Source: Methylophilales bacterium UBA4017 (GTDB taxonomy: Bacteria > Pseudomonadota > Gammaproteobacteria > Burkholderiales > Methylophilaceae). Taken from it: a stretch of 64,000 nt of DNA. Positions 37,451 through 48,207 of the stretch are shown piece after piece. Within the stretch, counting starts at the first letter, position 1, and every line of letters begins with the position of its first letter. The DNA is taken from NCBI GenBank assembly GCA_002384685.1, contig DGAZ01000043.1, positions 39,555 to 103,554 of the forward strand, written 5' to 3'. The position numbers and the translations under genes were made by a program. The notes below the pieces were generated by a model. It had not been told where the DNA came from. It did no database searches and saw nothing but the letters and a program-made list of their open reading frames with translations.

Positions 37451-38794
37451 CTACTTGTTCGACCCCACTGTCATCCCCTGAATAAGAATAGAGCCTGTGT
37501 ACTTAGAGCTATTTGTATACCTGTCAGTAGCAACGGCCTCAATATTTAATAACATGTCTTTAATGTTGGATGCAATAGTAATCTCCTCCACGGCAAATTG
37601 CACCTCACCATTCTCTACCCACAAGCCTGCAGCGCCTCGTGAATAGTCTCCTGTGACCATATTTAATCCGTGCCCAAGAAGCTCGGTTACAATTAACCCT
37701 CTACCCATTTTTTTGACTAACTCCGTGAAACTTACTCCAGAATCTTTAATGATTAAATTATGAGACCCTCCGGCATTTCCTGTAGTTTCCATATTAAGGC
37801 GTCTTGCTGAGTAAGATGACAGGAAATAACCTAGCATTACCCCCTTATCAACTACCGTTCTTTTGTTTACCGCTACGCCCTCATCATCAAAGTAAGTGCT
37901 TGCATTGCCTCGTAAAAGAAAAGGATCTTCTTCAATAGTAATAGCCGCTGAGGCTACCTGTGTGTTGATAGAGTTCATTAGAAATGAGTTTTCTCTGTAT
38001 AAATTACCTCCAGATACTGCTGATACAAGAGCAGAAATGATTGAGGTTGCGATAGGGGCTTCAAAAATAACAGGGTAAATGCCTGTATCTATTTTTTGGG
38101 GGTTTAATCTCATTAAGGTTCTCGATGCAGCATCCTCGCCTACCTCCTTAGTGCTTTTTAAATCAGCAAAGGCTCGTACGGATGAATAAGAACTATCTCT
38201 CTGCATAGAGCTTCCCACCCCCCCTAAAACCGAACAGCTAAGTGAATAGCGTGATGACGGGAATCCGCCAACAAAGCCGTTAGAATTAGCGTAGGAGAAT
38301 AGTGATTCTGAGCAATTTATCTGTGCACCCTCAGAATTATTAATTTTGTCACTAAAATCTAATGCATAACCTTCGCATGCTACCGCATTATCAATCAAGA
38401 ACTGTTCAGTGGCATCAAAGGCATGATGAAGCTCTAGATCCTTGGTAATTTTCGAGTATAAATGAGCTTCTGCTAATCCAAATGCCTTGTCTTCAGCTGT
38501 ATATTTTGCTATTTGGCACGCAGCCAATACGCAATCCTTAATTGCAGGTAAATTAAAATCCGAAGTCGACGCAATACCCCTTCTACAGCCAATATAAACA
38601 GTCACTGTTAGGGCCTTGTCATTATGAAGCTCGATAGTTTCTAGCTTAGACAGTCTTACCGAAATGCTCTTTCCAGAGGCCACACTAACCTCAACCTCAG
38701 AACTGGTAGCGCCATTTTTAGTGGCTATATCATTTGTGAAGTCAGCAATATCTAACAATGATTGGTTTGAATATTTCAGGATCTTAATTGACAT
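37451..38794 (-). CDS. pmbA: TldE/PmbA-family metalloprotease
   Basis: 447 residues. The C-terminal GTGNAGGSHNLII-like segment is TTGNAGGSHNLII near 345, and DYSRGAAGLWVENGE near 402 is the TldD/PmbA signature. The E subunit of the TldD/TldE peptidase that processes microcins and degrades CcdA-like proteins; TldD carries the metal site and is not in this window. Divergent from darP, the conserved pair. Confidence 0.94.
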   Translation of the reverse strand: MSIKILKYSNQSLLDIADFTNDIATKNGATSSEVEVSVASGKSISVRLSKLETIELHNDKALTVTVYIGCRRGIASTSDFNLPAIKDCVLAACQIAKYTAEDKAFGLAEAHLYSKITKDLELHHAFDATEQFLIDNAVACEGYALDFSDKINNSEGAQINCSESLFSYANSNGFVGGFPSSRYSLSCSVLGGVGSSMQRDSSYSSVRAFADLKSTKEVGEDAASRTLMRLNPQKIDTGIYPVIFEAPIATSIISALVSAVSGGNLYRENSFLMNSINTQVASAAITIEEDPFLLRGNASTYFDDEGVAVNKRTVVDKGVMLGYFLSSYSARRLNMETTGNAGGSHNLIIKDSGVSFTELVKKMGRGLIVTELLGHGLNMVTGDYSRGAAGLWVENGEVQFAVEEITIASNIKDMLLNIEAVATDRYTNSSKYTGSILIQGMTVGSNK

Positions 38795-38836
38795 AATAAT
38801 TACATAAATATAAAAACTGATATCATACAGAAACTT

Positions 38837-39352
38837 ATGGATAAAAATGTATTACAAACACAATTGGCCGATGACGAAATAGAAATCATCAGTAAAACCG
38901 AATTAAAAAAAGACTCAAAAAAAGTACAAGCCTTTGGAAAATCTATCGGTGACTTAAGTTTTGATCAAATAAAATCTTTTGATCTTCCCGAGGCTATCCT
39001 TAATGCTATCAAAGAATATAAGTCACTAAAATCAAATGCAGCAAAAAATCGACAAGTGCAATATTTAGGTAAACTGCTTCGTGAAATTGATCTCACAAGT
39101 GCATACCAAACAATGGATCAATTAAAAAATGGCTCTCAGATTGAGATACGTAAAAATCATATCGTAGAAGAGTGGAGAGATCGATTAATACGAGATAAGG
39201 ATGCACTCACCGAGCTTATCCATAAATTTCCTGATATTGACAGGCAGCTAATAAGGCAGCTTATACAAAACACTATTAAAGAGCGGGAAAACTCAAAGCC
39301 TCCGAAATTCTATCGTCAGATTTTTCAGTACCTAAAAGAGCACATAGTTTAA
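38837..39352 (+). CDS. darP: Ribosome biogenesis factor DarP (YjgA, DUF615)
   Basis: 171 residues, charged and helical. SKTELKKDSKKVQAFGKSI near residue 18, NRQVQYLGKLLREID near 80, and WRDRLIRDKD near 117 identify the family. Promotes late 50S assembly. Divergent from pmbA, and its stop abuts that of the next gene with no spacer. Confidence 0.94.
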   Translation: MDKNVLQTQLADDEIEIISKTELKKDSKKVQAFGKSIGDLSFDQIKSFDLPEAILNAIKEYKSLKSNAAKNRQVQYLGKLLREIDLTSAYQTMDQLKNGSQIEIRKNHIVEEWRDRLIRDKDALTELIHKFPDIDRQLIRQLIQNTIKERENSKPPKFYRQIFQYLKEHIV

Positions 39353-40102
39353 CTATAGGTTAACTGTTACCGTTTCTTGCTTTCCATTTCTTACGTAATC
39401 AACGACGACAGCCTTTCCCTTACTTTTTCTTATAACCTTAATTAAATCGTCTGGCGTGTTCACTGTGACTTTATCGATTTTAACAATACTATCATTTCTT
39501 AATATCCCGGCTTGTGCCGCTGGCGAACCTTTGATGACCGCAATCACCAATGCTCCCGCAACTTCAGACTGTCTGTCGCCTTTGCTTATTTTGATAAAAT
39601 GAGTTCCAAATGTTGGCTTAGGAAGCTTTACCCAGTACGTTGCTTTAAATGTATAGAGCGCATTAGAATCAGCCAAATCTTCCTCCGTGATTTCTATCTC
39701 AGCAAGCTCGCCTTTTTTCTCAATTTTTTGCTTTGCTAATACCTTATCTCTAGCTTTTTTTATGGCCGAGGCACGTGTATTTTCATTAACCTGCCTATCG
39801 TAAAGCAAGATCATATCTGCCTTAATTTTTTGACCATGCTCTCTCGCAACCTCAGGAGAAAGATTAGTGCTTCCAAAACCACTAAAACCCATTAAATCAT
39901 AACCATCTTCCAACATTTTAATATTGTCTGTTTTTTCTTCCCATCCACGCATGATCTTTGTTTCTAGATTTTTTTCAAAAGACTGAAAATCTGTTGGGCT
40001 TTGTCTCTGAAAATTCTTTTCAAATAAATTTTCTTCCGCCAATAATGCGGTACTAAAAATAAATAGTATTGAGCTAAAGGTAATGGTGAGATATTTATGC
40101 AT
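39353..40102 (-). CDS. Exported PDZ-domain protein
   Basis: 249 residues with a signal peptide ending near LLA-EEN. A C-terminal PDZ domain spans about 165-249, with GALVIAVIKGSPAAQAGILRNDSI split over 181-204. The N-terminal half contains a segment ADMILLYDRQVNENTRAS seen in a group of exported PDZ proteins, but no protease active site is present. Likely periplasmic adaptor; function unknown. Ends exactly where darP ends on the other strand. Confidence 0.8.
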   Translation of the reverse strand: MHKYLTITFSSILFIFSTALLAEENLFEKNFQRQSPTDFQSFEKNLETKIMRGWEEKTDNIKMLEDGYDLMGFSGFGSTNLSPEVAREHGQKIKADMILLYDRQVNENTRASAIKKARDKVLAKQKIEKKGELAEIEITEEDLADSNALYTFKATYWVKLPKPTFGTHFIKISKGDRQSEVAGALVIAVIKGSPAAQAGILRNDSIVKIDKVTVNTPDDLIKVIRKSKGKAVVVDYVRNGKQETVTVNL

Positions 40103-40156
40103 AAGATGGCCTTTAAGAAATGGTAATATATTTAATTGTTTTAATACGACACAAGC

Positions 40157-40732
40157 ATGACAAATAAATTCATTAAAATTGGTTTAATTTCTATTAGCGA
40201 TAGAGCCAGTCAAGGTATCTACAAAGACCTAGGCATTCCTTCACTCAAGGAGTGGCTAAGTTCTGCGCTTATTAGTTCTTTTGAAGCCGAAGAGCATATC
40301 ATCCCTGATGAGTTTTCAATCATCCAATCTACATTACAGGATCTCACTGATAACAGTCATTGTGATCTTATTCTTACGACAGGAGGTACAGGACCTGCTT
40401 TGAGAGATATCACCCCAGATGCCACGCTAAGTATTGCGGATAAGGAGCTTCCTGGGTTTGGGGAACAGATGCGGCAAATTAGCCTTCATTTTGTACCCAC
40501 TGCAATACTGTCTAGACAAGTGGCGGTTATCAGGAAAAGCACTCTTATTATTAATCTTCCAGGCCAGCCAAAGGCCATCAAACAAATATTGGAAGGCTTA
40601 AAGGACGAAAACAATAATGTCATTGTTCCAGGAATCTTTGCTGCCGTTCCTTATTGCCTAGACCTTATAGGCGCAGCATATATTGAAACCAATCATGACA
40701 TCGTTAATGCATTCAGGCCTAAGAAAAGATAA
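40157..40732 (+). CDS. mog: Molybdopterin adenylyltransferase
   Basis: 191 residues of the MogA/MoaB fold. ISISDRASQGIYKD at the N-terminus, LTTGGTGPALRDITPDAT near 77-95 and INLPGQPKAI near 137. Adenylates molybdopterin before molybdenum insertion. A Mo enzyme such as formate dehydrogenase would be the user, but none is in the window. TAATG overlap with thiL. Confidence 0.93.
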   Translation: MTNKFIKIGLISISDRASQGIYKDLGIPSLKEWLSSALISSFEAEEHIIPDEFSIIQSTLQDLTDNSHCDLILTTGGTGPALRDITPDATLSIADKELPGFGEQMRQISLHFVPTAILSRQVAVIRKSTLIINLPGQPKAIKQILEGLKDENNNVIVPGIFAAVPYCLDLIGAAYIETNHDIVNAFRPKKR

Positions 40733-41676
40733 TGGTAAAAGAATTTAGCCTTATTGAAAAATATTTCAATAAGAAAGTTAACGACGTGCCTTTAGGTATA
40801 GGTGACGACGGTGCTCTACTTGAAAAAAATAGTCAAAATTACTACGTCTTATCCCAAGACACCTTAAACGTTGACTCCCACTTCCTTCGCAATACCAACA
40901 CCAAAAATTTAGGTTGGAAATCATTGGCAGTAAATGTCTCAGACATCATTGCAATGGGTGGGAATCCAAAGTTTGCTCTACTCTCCATTTCCACTGAAAA
41001 AGTCGAAGACAAGTGGCTAAAGGAGTTCTCTAGCGGGTTATTTGATTGCGCAAACCATTATGGAGTCAGTGTGATTGGGGGTGATACCTCTCGAGGGTCA
41101 CTATCTATTACAATAACCATCATAGGCGAAGTAAAAAAGAACCGTGCTTTAAGAAGGGATGGAGCAAGTGAGGATGAAGATATATGGATTAGTGGGGAGC
41201 TAGGCCTGGCCTCTCTAGGATTTGCCTATCAAATGAATACCATATCATTGCCAAGCCTTATGTCAAAAAAAGCCTTGCTTGCCCTGCATAAGCCAAAGCC
41301 GATCAGTATTGATATGAGCAAAATAAACCATTTATTTTCAAGTGCTATTGATATTTCTGATGGCCTGATACCTGACATTCAACATATTCTCAATAAGTCA
41401 AAGATTGGTGCTGATATTTTCTGTGAATATTTACCTGTTTCTTCGTGGATAAAAAAAAATCATGGTTATGATTTTGCATTATACGGAGGAGAGGATTACC
41501 AATTAGCTCTAACAGCCCCCAAAAAAAATCGATTAAAAATTAAAAAAATTGCTGCCGAAAATAATTTACAATTCACAATCATTGGCGGCACGAATAAATC
41601 AAAAATATTACAATTGTTTGACGTTAATGGTCGGTTAATAAAAAAATTAAAGAAGGGATTTTCACACTTTGGTTAA
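40732..41676 (+). CDS. thiL: Thiamine-monophosphate kinase
   Basis: 314 residues. N-terminal GIGDDGALLE, NVSDIIAMGGNPKFALLSIS, GGDTSRG and DISDGLIPDI are the family motifs. Makes thiamine diphosphate. Followed 1 nt later by pgpA, the usual pair. Confidence 0.95.
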   Translation: MVKEFSLIEKYFNKKVNDVPLGIGDDGALLEKNSQNYYVLSQDTLNVDSHFLRNTNTKNLGWKSLAVNVSDIIAMGGNPKFALLSISTEKVEDKWLKEFSSGLFDCANHYGVSVIGGDTSRGSLSITITIIGEVKKNRALRRDGASEDEDIWISGELGLASLGFAYQMNTISLPSLMSKKALLALHKPKPISIDMSKINHLFSSAIDISDGLIPDIQHILNKSKIGADIFCEYLPVSSWIKKNHGYDFALYGGEDYQLALTAPKKNRLKIKKIAAENNLQFTIIGGTNKSKILQLFDVNGRLIKKLKKGFSHFG

Positions 41677-41677
41677 T

Positions 41678-42148
41678 ATGAAATTCTTATTTTCGAGCTT
41701 CTGGCATCTCGTGGCACTTGGTTTTGGGTCAGGATTATCAAAGAAAGCTCCCGGTACACTAGGCTCACTAATTGCTTTTCCTTTATTTTTTTTGATTTCA
41801 CCCTTAAATAATGAAATGCAACTGGGCTTCGTTATTACTTTATTTTTTTTAGGTATCCATGCCTCAGATATCACTAGCAGTCACTTAAAACTTAAAGATC
41901 CCTCTTGCATTGTTATCGATGAGATTGTTGCCATGATGGCAATACTTATATTCATAGAGCCTAATGCCACCTCTTTTGTTATGGCATTTATATTGTTTCG
42001 ATTCTTTGATATAAAAAAACCTTTTCCCATTAGCTGGGTAGAGAAAAAATTCACAGGTGGGCTCGGTATTATGTTGGATGATATAGCCGCCGCGATACCT
42101 TGCGTTCTTATTATGCAACTAACTTATCTTTTAACGCATGTATTCTAA
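41678..42148 (+). CDS. pgpA: Phosphatidylglycerophosphatase A
   Basis: 156 residues from the ATG at 41678. GFGSGLSKKAPGTLGSL, VIDEIVAMM and FRFFDIKKPFPI with the metal-binding acids are diagnostic, and there are three or four membrane segments. Forms phosphatidylglycerol from its phosphate. Overlaps the next gene by 11 nt. Confidence 0.94.
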   Translation: MKFLFSSFWHLVALGFGSGLSKKAPGTLGSLIAFPLFFLISPLNNEMQLGFVITLFFLGIHASDITSSHLKLKDPSCIVIDEIVAMMAILIFIEPNATSFVMAFILFRFFDIKKPFPISWVEKKFTGGLGIMLDDIAAAIPCVLIMQLTYLLTHVF

Positions 42149-42626
42149 TGATCTTGAATTGCTGGTAGAAAATCTTGGGGCTCAATGCCTATTGAATTCC
42201 TATCATTTAGTTATTGCAGAATCATGTACGGGGGGGATGATCTGTAGCGCAATTACCCAAATTTCAGGGAGCTCGCAATGGTTTACTCAAGGATTTATCA
42301 CCTACTCCGATCAATCAAAAATTGATTTGCTTGGGGTTAGCGAAGGCAGTTTAAAGAGTTATGGGGCTGTTAGCCAACAAGTAGCAAATGAAATGGCTTG
42401 TGGAGCGCTTCGCAGAAGCCAGGGATCTCTAAGCTTAAGTATAACCGGCATTGCTGGGCCTTCAGGAGGAACAAAAACAAAACCAGTTGGTACGGTATTT
42501 TTTTCCGTATGCGATAAAAAAGGGATGCTTTTTGAGCACGAGGCTCATTTTGAGGGGACCCGAAAAGAAATCAGAGAAAAAGGGCTTTTATTTGCTCTTA
42601 ATAGCCTACTAAAGCTTACGTTGTAG
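42138..42626 (+). CDS. pncC: Nicotinamide-nucleotide amidohydrolase (CinA C-terminal)
   Basis: 162 residues. [20 protein letters not shown] near residue 28 carries the catalytic Ser/Thr region, with [16 protein letters not shown] and [20 protein letters not shown]. The stand-alone PncC form, without the COG1058 domain of full CinA. Recycles pyridine nucleotide. About 55 nt before recA. Confidence 0.93.
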   Translation: MYSNDLELLVENLGAQCLLNSYHLVIAESCTGGMICSAITQISGSSQWFTQGFITYSDQSKIDLLGVSEGSLKSYGAVSQQVANEMACGALRRSQGSLSLSITGIAGPSGGTKTKPVGTVFFSVCDKKGMLFEHEAHFEGTRKEIREKGLLFALNSLLKLTL

Positions 42627-42681
42627 CAGCAAATATGGAATAATTAACTTTAATAAAAATATACACATAAGGCAAAAAAAC

Positions 42682-43728
42682 ATGGATGAAAATAAGCGCA
42701 AAGCACTAGATGCTGCATTGTCCCAAATTGATAAACAATTTGGTAAAGGCTCTATTATGCGAATGGATGATAGCCAGGTGATTGAAGGTATCCAGGCAGT
42801 ATCGACTGGTTCACTTGGATTGGATATTGCGCTCGGTATTGGGGGTTTACCAAGGGGTAGAGTTATTGAAATTTATGGGCCAGAGTCATCCGGGAAAACA
42901 TCCTTGTCATTGTCCACTATCGCGCAACTTCAAAAAACAGGAGGAACTGCCGCTTTTATTGATGCAGAGCATGCCCTGGACATTCAATATGCAGCAAAGC
43001 TGGGGGTTAATATTGAAGAGTTGCTGGTATCCCAACCAGACACCGGAGAACAAGCATTGGAGATTGCAGATATGTTGGTGCGCAGTGGCTCAGTAGATAT
43101 TGTTGTAATAGATTCTGTGGCGGCTTTAACACCAAGAGCAGAGATAGAGGGCGATATGGGAGACTCGCACATGGGCCTTCAAGCTAGACTAATGTCACAA
43201 GCATTAAGAAAGCTAACTAGTAATATCAAAAAAACTAATACCATGGTGATCTTTATCAATCAATTACGTATGAAGATTGGTGTTATGTTTGGCAACCCAG
43301 AAACTACAACGGGCGGCAATGCATTAAAGTTTTATGCATCCGTAAGATTAGATATAAGACGCATTGGTGCAATTAAAAAAGGGGATGAAGTTATAGGGGC
43401 TGAGACTCGGGTTAAGGTTGTAAAAAATAAAGTGGCTCCACCTTTCAGGAAGGCAGAATTTGACGTCCTTTACGGCGAAGGAATATCATTAGAGGGTGAA
43501 ATTATTGACCACGGTGTACTCCTAGATATTGTAGAAAAATCTGGGTCTTGGTATAGCTACAAAGGTGAAAAGATTGGACAAGGAAAAGATAATGCAAGAA
43601 TATTCCTCAAAGACAACCCAAAGATCTCTAATGAGATTGAGCAGCTAGTAAGAGCTAACTCAAGCATTACTGCTGAAATTAAAGCTGCTGTGATTCCTGA
43701 TGAGGATGAACCAAGCCCTGCAGAATAA
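42682..43728 (+). CDS. recA: RecA recombinase
   Basis: 348 residues. Walker A GPESSGKT at 66-73, [17 protein letters not shown] near 143 and [21 protein letters not shown] split over 193-214 (L1/L2 loops). Homologous recombination and SOS co-protease. I see no LexA-type CTGT-N8-ACAG box in the 55 nt before the start. The recX start overlaps the last codons. Confidence 0.98.
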   Translation: MDENKRKALDAALSQIDKQFGKGSIMRMDDSQVIEGIQAVSTGSLGLDIALGIGGLPRGRVIEIYGPESSGKTSLSLSTIAQLQKTGGTAAFIDAEHALDIQYAAKLGVNIEELLVSQPDTGEQALEIADMLVRSGSVDIVVIDSVAALTPRAEIEGDMGDSHMGLQARLMSQALRKLTSNIKKTNTMVIFINQLRMKIGVMFGNPETTTGGNALKFYASVRLDIRRIGAIKKGDEVIGAETRVKVVKNKVAPPFRKAEFDVLYGEGISLEGEIIDHGVLLDIVEKSGSWYSYKGEKIGQGKDNARIFLKDNPKISNEIEQLVRANSSITAEIKAAVIPDEDEPSPAE

Positions 43729-44191
43729 TACCGATAAAAATATAGTCTTATTAAAAAAAAGAGCTTTATATTATTTGGGCAAAAGAGAATACTCAAGACA
43801 CGAGTTACTGCAAAAGATTACACCCTTTGCTGAAAGTCTTGAGATCACTCAACAGCAAGCAGATCACATACTCTCTGAACTAGAACAAAAGGATTGGCTA
43901 TCGGATAAGCGATATGTTGATCAATTTGTATTCTCAAAGAAGAAAAAATTTGGGTTAAAAAAAATGGGGTATGAGCTAAAGATGCGTGGTGTGGACGAAA
44001 TAATCATTCATGATGCGCTTAATAAGATAAAATCAGAAGAATACGATTTAGCTAAAAATATATGGGAGAAAAAATTTAGGAACTTACCTGAAGGTCAGGG
44101 CGAGAAGGCAAAACAAATCAGATTCCTTCAAAGCCGAGGTATTGACTCTACACTGATACACCAGATCTTGTCAGGAAAATTACCCGAATAA
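43700..44191 (+). CDS. recX: RecA regulator RecX
   Basis: Up to 163 residues; ATGs at 43700 and 43706 are both possible, both inside the recA 3' end. All-helical, with [21 protein letters not shown] near the N-terminus and [16 protein letters not shown], the RecX signature. Inhibits RecA filament extension. Starting within recA suggests translational coupling. Confidence 0.92.
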   Translation: MRMNQALQNNTDKNIVLLKKRALYYLGKREYSRHELLQKITPFAESLEITQQQADHILSELEQKDWLSDKRYVDQFVFSKKKKFGLKKMGYELKMRGVDEIIIHDALNKIKSEEYDLAKNIWEKKFRNLPEGQGEKAKQIRFLQSRGIDSTLIHQILSGKLPE

Positions 44192-44199
44192 TTTGTATA

Positions 44200-46818
44200 A
44201 TGTTATCTAGCCAACACATACGCGCTCAATTCTTAAAATTTTTTGAAGAAAAAGGCCATCATATTGTCCCTTCCAGCAGTTTAGTGCCTCATGAGGATCC
44301 TACCCTACTCTTCACCAATGCAGGCATGAACCAGTTTAAAGATGTTTTTCTAGGTGAGGAGCAAAGAAACTATGTGCGAGCTACTTCTAGTCAAAAATGT
44401 GTCAGGGCGGGCGGGAAGCATAATGACCTTGAAAATGTAGGTTATACAGCAAGACATCACACATTCTTTGAAATGCTAGGAAATTTTAGTTTTGGTGATT
44501 ACTTTAAAAAAGAAGCTATTCATTATGCTTGGGAGCTACTAACTGAAGTTTACGCTATTCCAAAAGAAAAGTTGTTAGTCACGGTATATGCCGATGATGA
44601 TGAGGCATATGGCATATGGGAAAAAGACATAGGGCTTCCTAAAACTAAAATTATTAAAATTGGTGACAATAAAGGCAGCAAGTATGCTTCAGATAATTTT
44701 TGGATGATGGGAGAAACCGGGCCATGTGGACCATGTAGTGAAATATTCTATGATCATGGAGAAGGTATTGAGGGTGGGGTGCCAGGCTCAGATAACGAAG
44801 ATGGTGACCGATTTATCGAGATATGGAATTTAGTCTTTATGCAGTTTAACCGTGATGATAAGGGTATCATGCACCCTCTTCCCAAACCTTCGGTTGATAC
44901 TGGTATGGGGCTAGAAAGAATAACAGCGGTATTACAAGATGTGCATTCAAATTATGATATCGACATATTTAAAGTATTGATTGCGGAAGCGGCAAAGATA
45001 ACCAATACAACAACCACTGAACACCCTTCATTAAAGGTGCTGTCTGATCATATTAGAGCAACAACTTTCCTTATTGCTGATGGTGTATTGCCAGCTAATG
45101 AAGGGAGAGGCTATGTGCTTAGAAGAATTATTCGCAGAGCTATTCGTCATGGCTATAAGCTAGGCCTAAAAGAGCCTTTCTTCTTCAAATTAGTTGCGCC
45201 TCTCAATCAAGTCATGGGTGATAGCTATAGTTTCTCCAAAGAACAATCAAGCCTTATTGAAAATGAAATTCTCCTAGAGGAAAGGCGATTCTTTGAAACC
45301 ATCGAGAATGGAATGGGTATCCTTGAAAATGCAATCAAGGAATTAGTGGCGCAAAATAAGACCACTATCTCAGGAAAAGTAGCTTTTAAGCTTCATGATA
45401 CTTTTGGCTTTCCATTGGACTTAACTGCCGATGTTTGTCGGGAGAATGCTATCAGCATCAACAACCAAGAATTTGATATCGAAATGAGTAAGCAAAAAAA
45501 TATGGCGAGAGAAGCGGGGAATTTTAAGGCAAAATTACAAATCGATTATAGTGGTAAGCCTACCCTTTTTCTTGGGTATGATGAAAAATCGACCTCTGCA
45601 ACATTGCTTCATATACTGACAAACGGACAATCTGCCAAATCTGTCCATAGTAGTGAACAAGCTATGCTGATTTTAGATCAAACTCCTTTTTATGCTGAAT
45701 CAGGGGGTCAGGTAGGCGATATCGGTTCTATTACCTGCAATCAAGGTGTGTTTGATGTAACCGATACCTTTAAAATTAAGGGCAACATTTATGTTCATAT
45801 CGGCAATATGGTTGAAGGTGTATTAACGATCAACGACAAAGTAAAAGCAGATATTAATGATGAGCACAGACAGCATGTGATGAGAAATCATTCGGCTACA
45901 CACCTCATGCATAAAGCATTAAAAGAAACACTAGGGAATCATATTGAGCAAAAGGGTTCATTGGTAGACAGATACAGGACCCGTTTTGATTTTTCGCATC
46001 CAAAGCCACTCACACCCGAAGAAAAAACATCCATAGAGTTAATGGTAAACCAAGAAATTCTTAAAAATCAAACAACACAAGCCAAGGTAATGGATATTGA
46101 TGCAGCTAAGAAAACAGGCGCCATGATGTTGTTTGGTGAAAAATATGGTGACCAAGTAAGGGTGCTTGATATTGGTAACAGCAAAGAGCTTTGTGGTGGA
46201 ACGCATGTTGCGAAAACAGGTGATATAGGGCTATTTAAGATTCAATCGGAATCAGGAGTATCATCAGGTGTTCGCCGAATTGAAGCAACCACTGGTCTTA
46301 ACGTCATTAGCTTGATTAAAGCTCAAGAGACTGTTCTTGACAATGTATCTAAGGAGCTGAATGTTAGTGCGTCTGAGATTGGTCTTAAGGTTGGCCAACT
46401 GATCAAGCAACTAAAAGACAATGAAAAAACTATAAACCAACTCAAGTCAAAAATTGCAGGCAGTGAAGGAAGTGACCTGGTTAGCCAGGCAATTGATACG
46501 GGAAAGTATCAATTTCTTGGGGTGTCAGTGGATAGTGTTGAGGTGAATGAATTAAGAGAAATGATCGATAATTTAAAAGAAAAATTTGAATCTGCCGTTA
46601 TAATACTGGGCTCACACACAAACAGTAAGGCATCGTTTGCTGTAGGGGTAACTGACAATCTAACCAAAGAAATTAAGGCGGGTGATATTGCAAAATTGCT
46701 TGGTGAGACTGTTGGTGGTAAGGGTGGTGGTAGAGATAACATGGCTATGGCGGGTGGGCCAAATGTCAAATTAATTGACGAAGCTATCGCTCAAATAAAA
46801 GATCATTTAATAAAGTAA
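44200..46818 (+). CDS. alaS: Alanyl-tRNA synthetase
   Basis: 872 residues, the full bacterial length. Class II catalytic core (FFEEKGHHIVPSSSLVPHEDPTLLFTNAGMNQF broken over 13-46), editing domain with HSATHLMHKAL near 567 and CGGTHV near 666 zinc ligands, and C-terminal DHHA1 domain with GGKGGGRDNMAMAGG. Starts 8 nt after recX. Confidence 0.97.
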   Translation: MLSSQHIRAQFLKFFEEKGHHIVPSSSLVPHEDPTLLFTNAGMNQFKDVFLGEEQRNYVRATSSQKCVRAGGKHNDLENVGYTARHHTFFEMLGNFSFGDYFKKEAIHYAWELLTEVYAIPKEKLLVTVYADDDEAYGIWEKDIGLPKTKIIKIGDNKGSKYASDNFWMMGETGPCGPCSEIFYDHGEGIEGGVPGSDNEDGDRFIEIWNLVFMQFNRDDKGIMHPLPKPSVDTGMGLERITAVLQDVHSNYDIDIFKVLIAEAAKITNTTTTEHPSLKVLSDHIRATTFLIADGVLPANEGRGYVLRRIIRRAIRHGYKLGLKEPFFFKLVAPLNQVMGDSYSFSKEQSSLIENEILLEERRFFETIENGMGILENAIKELVAQNKTTISGKVAFKLHDTFGFPLDLTADVCRENAISINNQEFDIEMSKQKNMAREAGNFKAKLQIDYSGKPTLFLGYDEKSTSATLLHILTNGQSAKSVHSSEQAMLILDQTPFYAESGGQVGDIGSITCNQGVFDVTDTFKIKGNIYVHIGNMVEGVLTINDKVKADINDEHRQHVMRNHSATHLMHKALKETLGNHIEQKGSLVDRYRTRFDFSHPKPLTPEEKTSIELMVNQEILKNQTTQAKVMDIDAAKKTGAMMLFGEKYGDQVRVLDIGNSKELCGGTHVAKTGDIGLFKIQSESGVSSGVRRIEATTGLNVISLIKAQETVLDNVSKELNVSASEIGLKVGQLIKQLKDNEKTINQLKSKIAGSEGSDLVSQAIDTGKYQFLGVSVDSVEVNELREMIDNLKEKFESAVIILGSHTNSKASFAVGVTDNLTKEIKAGDIAKLLGETVGGKGGGRDNMAMAGGPNVKLIDEAIAQIKDHLIK

Positions 46819-46822
46819 ACCT

Positions 46823-48049
46823 ATGGCACTTATTGTACAAAAATTTGGTGGCACCTCTTTAGCTAATCCTGAGCGGATAAATGCTGTTGCAGAAAGAGTG
46901 GCTAAATATCATAAAGAAGGAAACCAAATTATTGTGGTTGTCTCAGCTATGTCTGGAGAGACTAATAAACTGGTTAGCCTTGCTGAAGAAATGATGGAGG
47001 ATCCAGACCCAAGAGAGCTTGATATGGTTGTTTCATCCGGTGAGCAAGTCACTGCAGGATTAACTGCTCTAGCACTCATCAATATGGGCATTAGTGCCAA
47101 AAGCTATGCAGGCCACCAAATAAAAATTTTAACCGATGAGGCTTATGGTAAAGCACGTATTCTCAATATTGATAGCAATAAAATTCAAGATGACTTAAAG
47201 GCTGGGTTTGTTGTTGTTGTAGCAGGCTTTCAAGGTGTTGACCATGATGGGAATATAACCACATTAGGTCGTGGTGGTTCTGATACAACTGCTGTAGCTG
47301 TTGCTGCCGCATTAAAAGCTGATGAATGCCAAATATATACCGATGTAGATGGGATCTATACTACGGATCCAAGAGTGGTGCCAGAAGCTAGAAAATTAAA
47401 ATCCATTACTTTCGAAGAGATGTTAGAAATGGCAAGTCTCGGGTCTAAAGTTTTGCAAACTCGATCGGTTGAGTGTGCAGGAAAATTTAAAGTGCGACTA
47501 AGAGTGCTATCAAGCTTTGAGATTAAAGGCGATGGGACGGTAATAACTTTTGAGGAAGATGAAAAAATGGAAAATCCAATTATTTCGGGAATAGCATTCA
47601 ATCGAGATGAGGCTGAGGTTAACGTGCTTGGAGTTCCTGATACACCAGGCATCGCTTACCAAATTCTCGGTCCGATTGCAGATGCTAATATTGATGTGGA
47701 CATGATTATTCAAAATGTAGGCAAGGACGGGGCAACCGATTTTACCTTTACCGTTCATAAACGAGATCTTACAAAGACTATAAAAATCCTTAACGACAAA
47801 GTTAAGGATAAAATCAATGCTCGCGAAGTTGTTGGTGATGAAAAAATAGCAAAGCTATCGCTTGTTGGTGTAGGTATGCGCTCGCATGCGGGGGTGGCAA
47901 GCAAGATGTTTAAAATACTAGCGGACGAGAAGATAAACATCAGCACCATTTCAACTAGTGAAATTAAAATATCGGTTATTTTAGAAGAAAAATATCTAGA
48001 TAATGCGGTGCGAGCTTTACACAAGGCCTTTGATCTAGACAAAGGTTAA
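46823..48049 (+). CDS. lysC: Aspartate kinase
   Basis: 408 residues. VQKFGGTSLA at the N-terminus, GRGGSDTTAVAVAAAL near 155, then two ACT domains from about 265 for feedback control. The size and motif ASKMFKILADEKINI match the betaproteobacterial Lys/Thr-sensitive form. Starts 4 nt after alaS. Confidence 0.96.
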   Translation: MALIVQKFGGTSLANPERINAVAERVAKYHKEGNQIIVVVSAMSGETNKLVSLAEEMMEDPDPRELDMVVSSGEQVTAGLTALALINMGISAKSYAGHQIKILTDEAYGKARILNIDSNKIQDDLKAGFVVVVAGFQGVDHDGNITTLGRGGSDTTAVAVAAALKADECQIYTDVDGIYTTDPRVVPEARKLKSITFEEMLEMASLGSKVLQTRSVECAGKFKVRLRVLSSFEIKGDGTVITFEEDEKMENPIISGIAFNRDEAEVNVLGVPDTPGIAYQILGPIADANIDVDMIIQNVGKDGATDFTFTVHKRDLTKTIKILNDKVKDKINAREVVGDEKIAKLSLVGVGMRSHAGVASKMFKILADEKINISTISTSEIKISVILEEKYLDNAVRALHKAFDLDKG

Positions 48050-48100
48050 ATCATTGATTATTTTGATACTTTGCCGTATCGTTACGTCGAAGTAAGTATC

Positions 48101-48193
48101 GGAGAGCTGGCCGAGTGGTCGAAGGCACTTCCCTGCTAAGGAAGCATACGGGGTCAACCTGTATCGAGGGTTCGAATCCCTCGCTCTCCGCCA
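48101..48193 (+). tRNA. tRNA-Ser(GCT)
   Basis: 93 nt including encoded CCA and the long variable arm expected for serine. Acceptor GGAGAGC pairs with GCTCTCC, anticodon arm CTTCC-CTGCTAA-GGAAG gives GCT, T arm GAGGGTTCGAATCCCTC. Located just after lysC, as in related genomes. Confidence 0.97.
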
Positions 48194-48207
48194 ATTAAAT
48201 ACCACAA

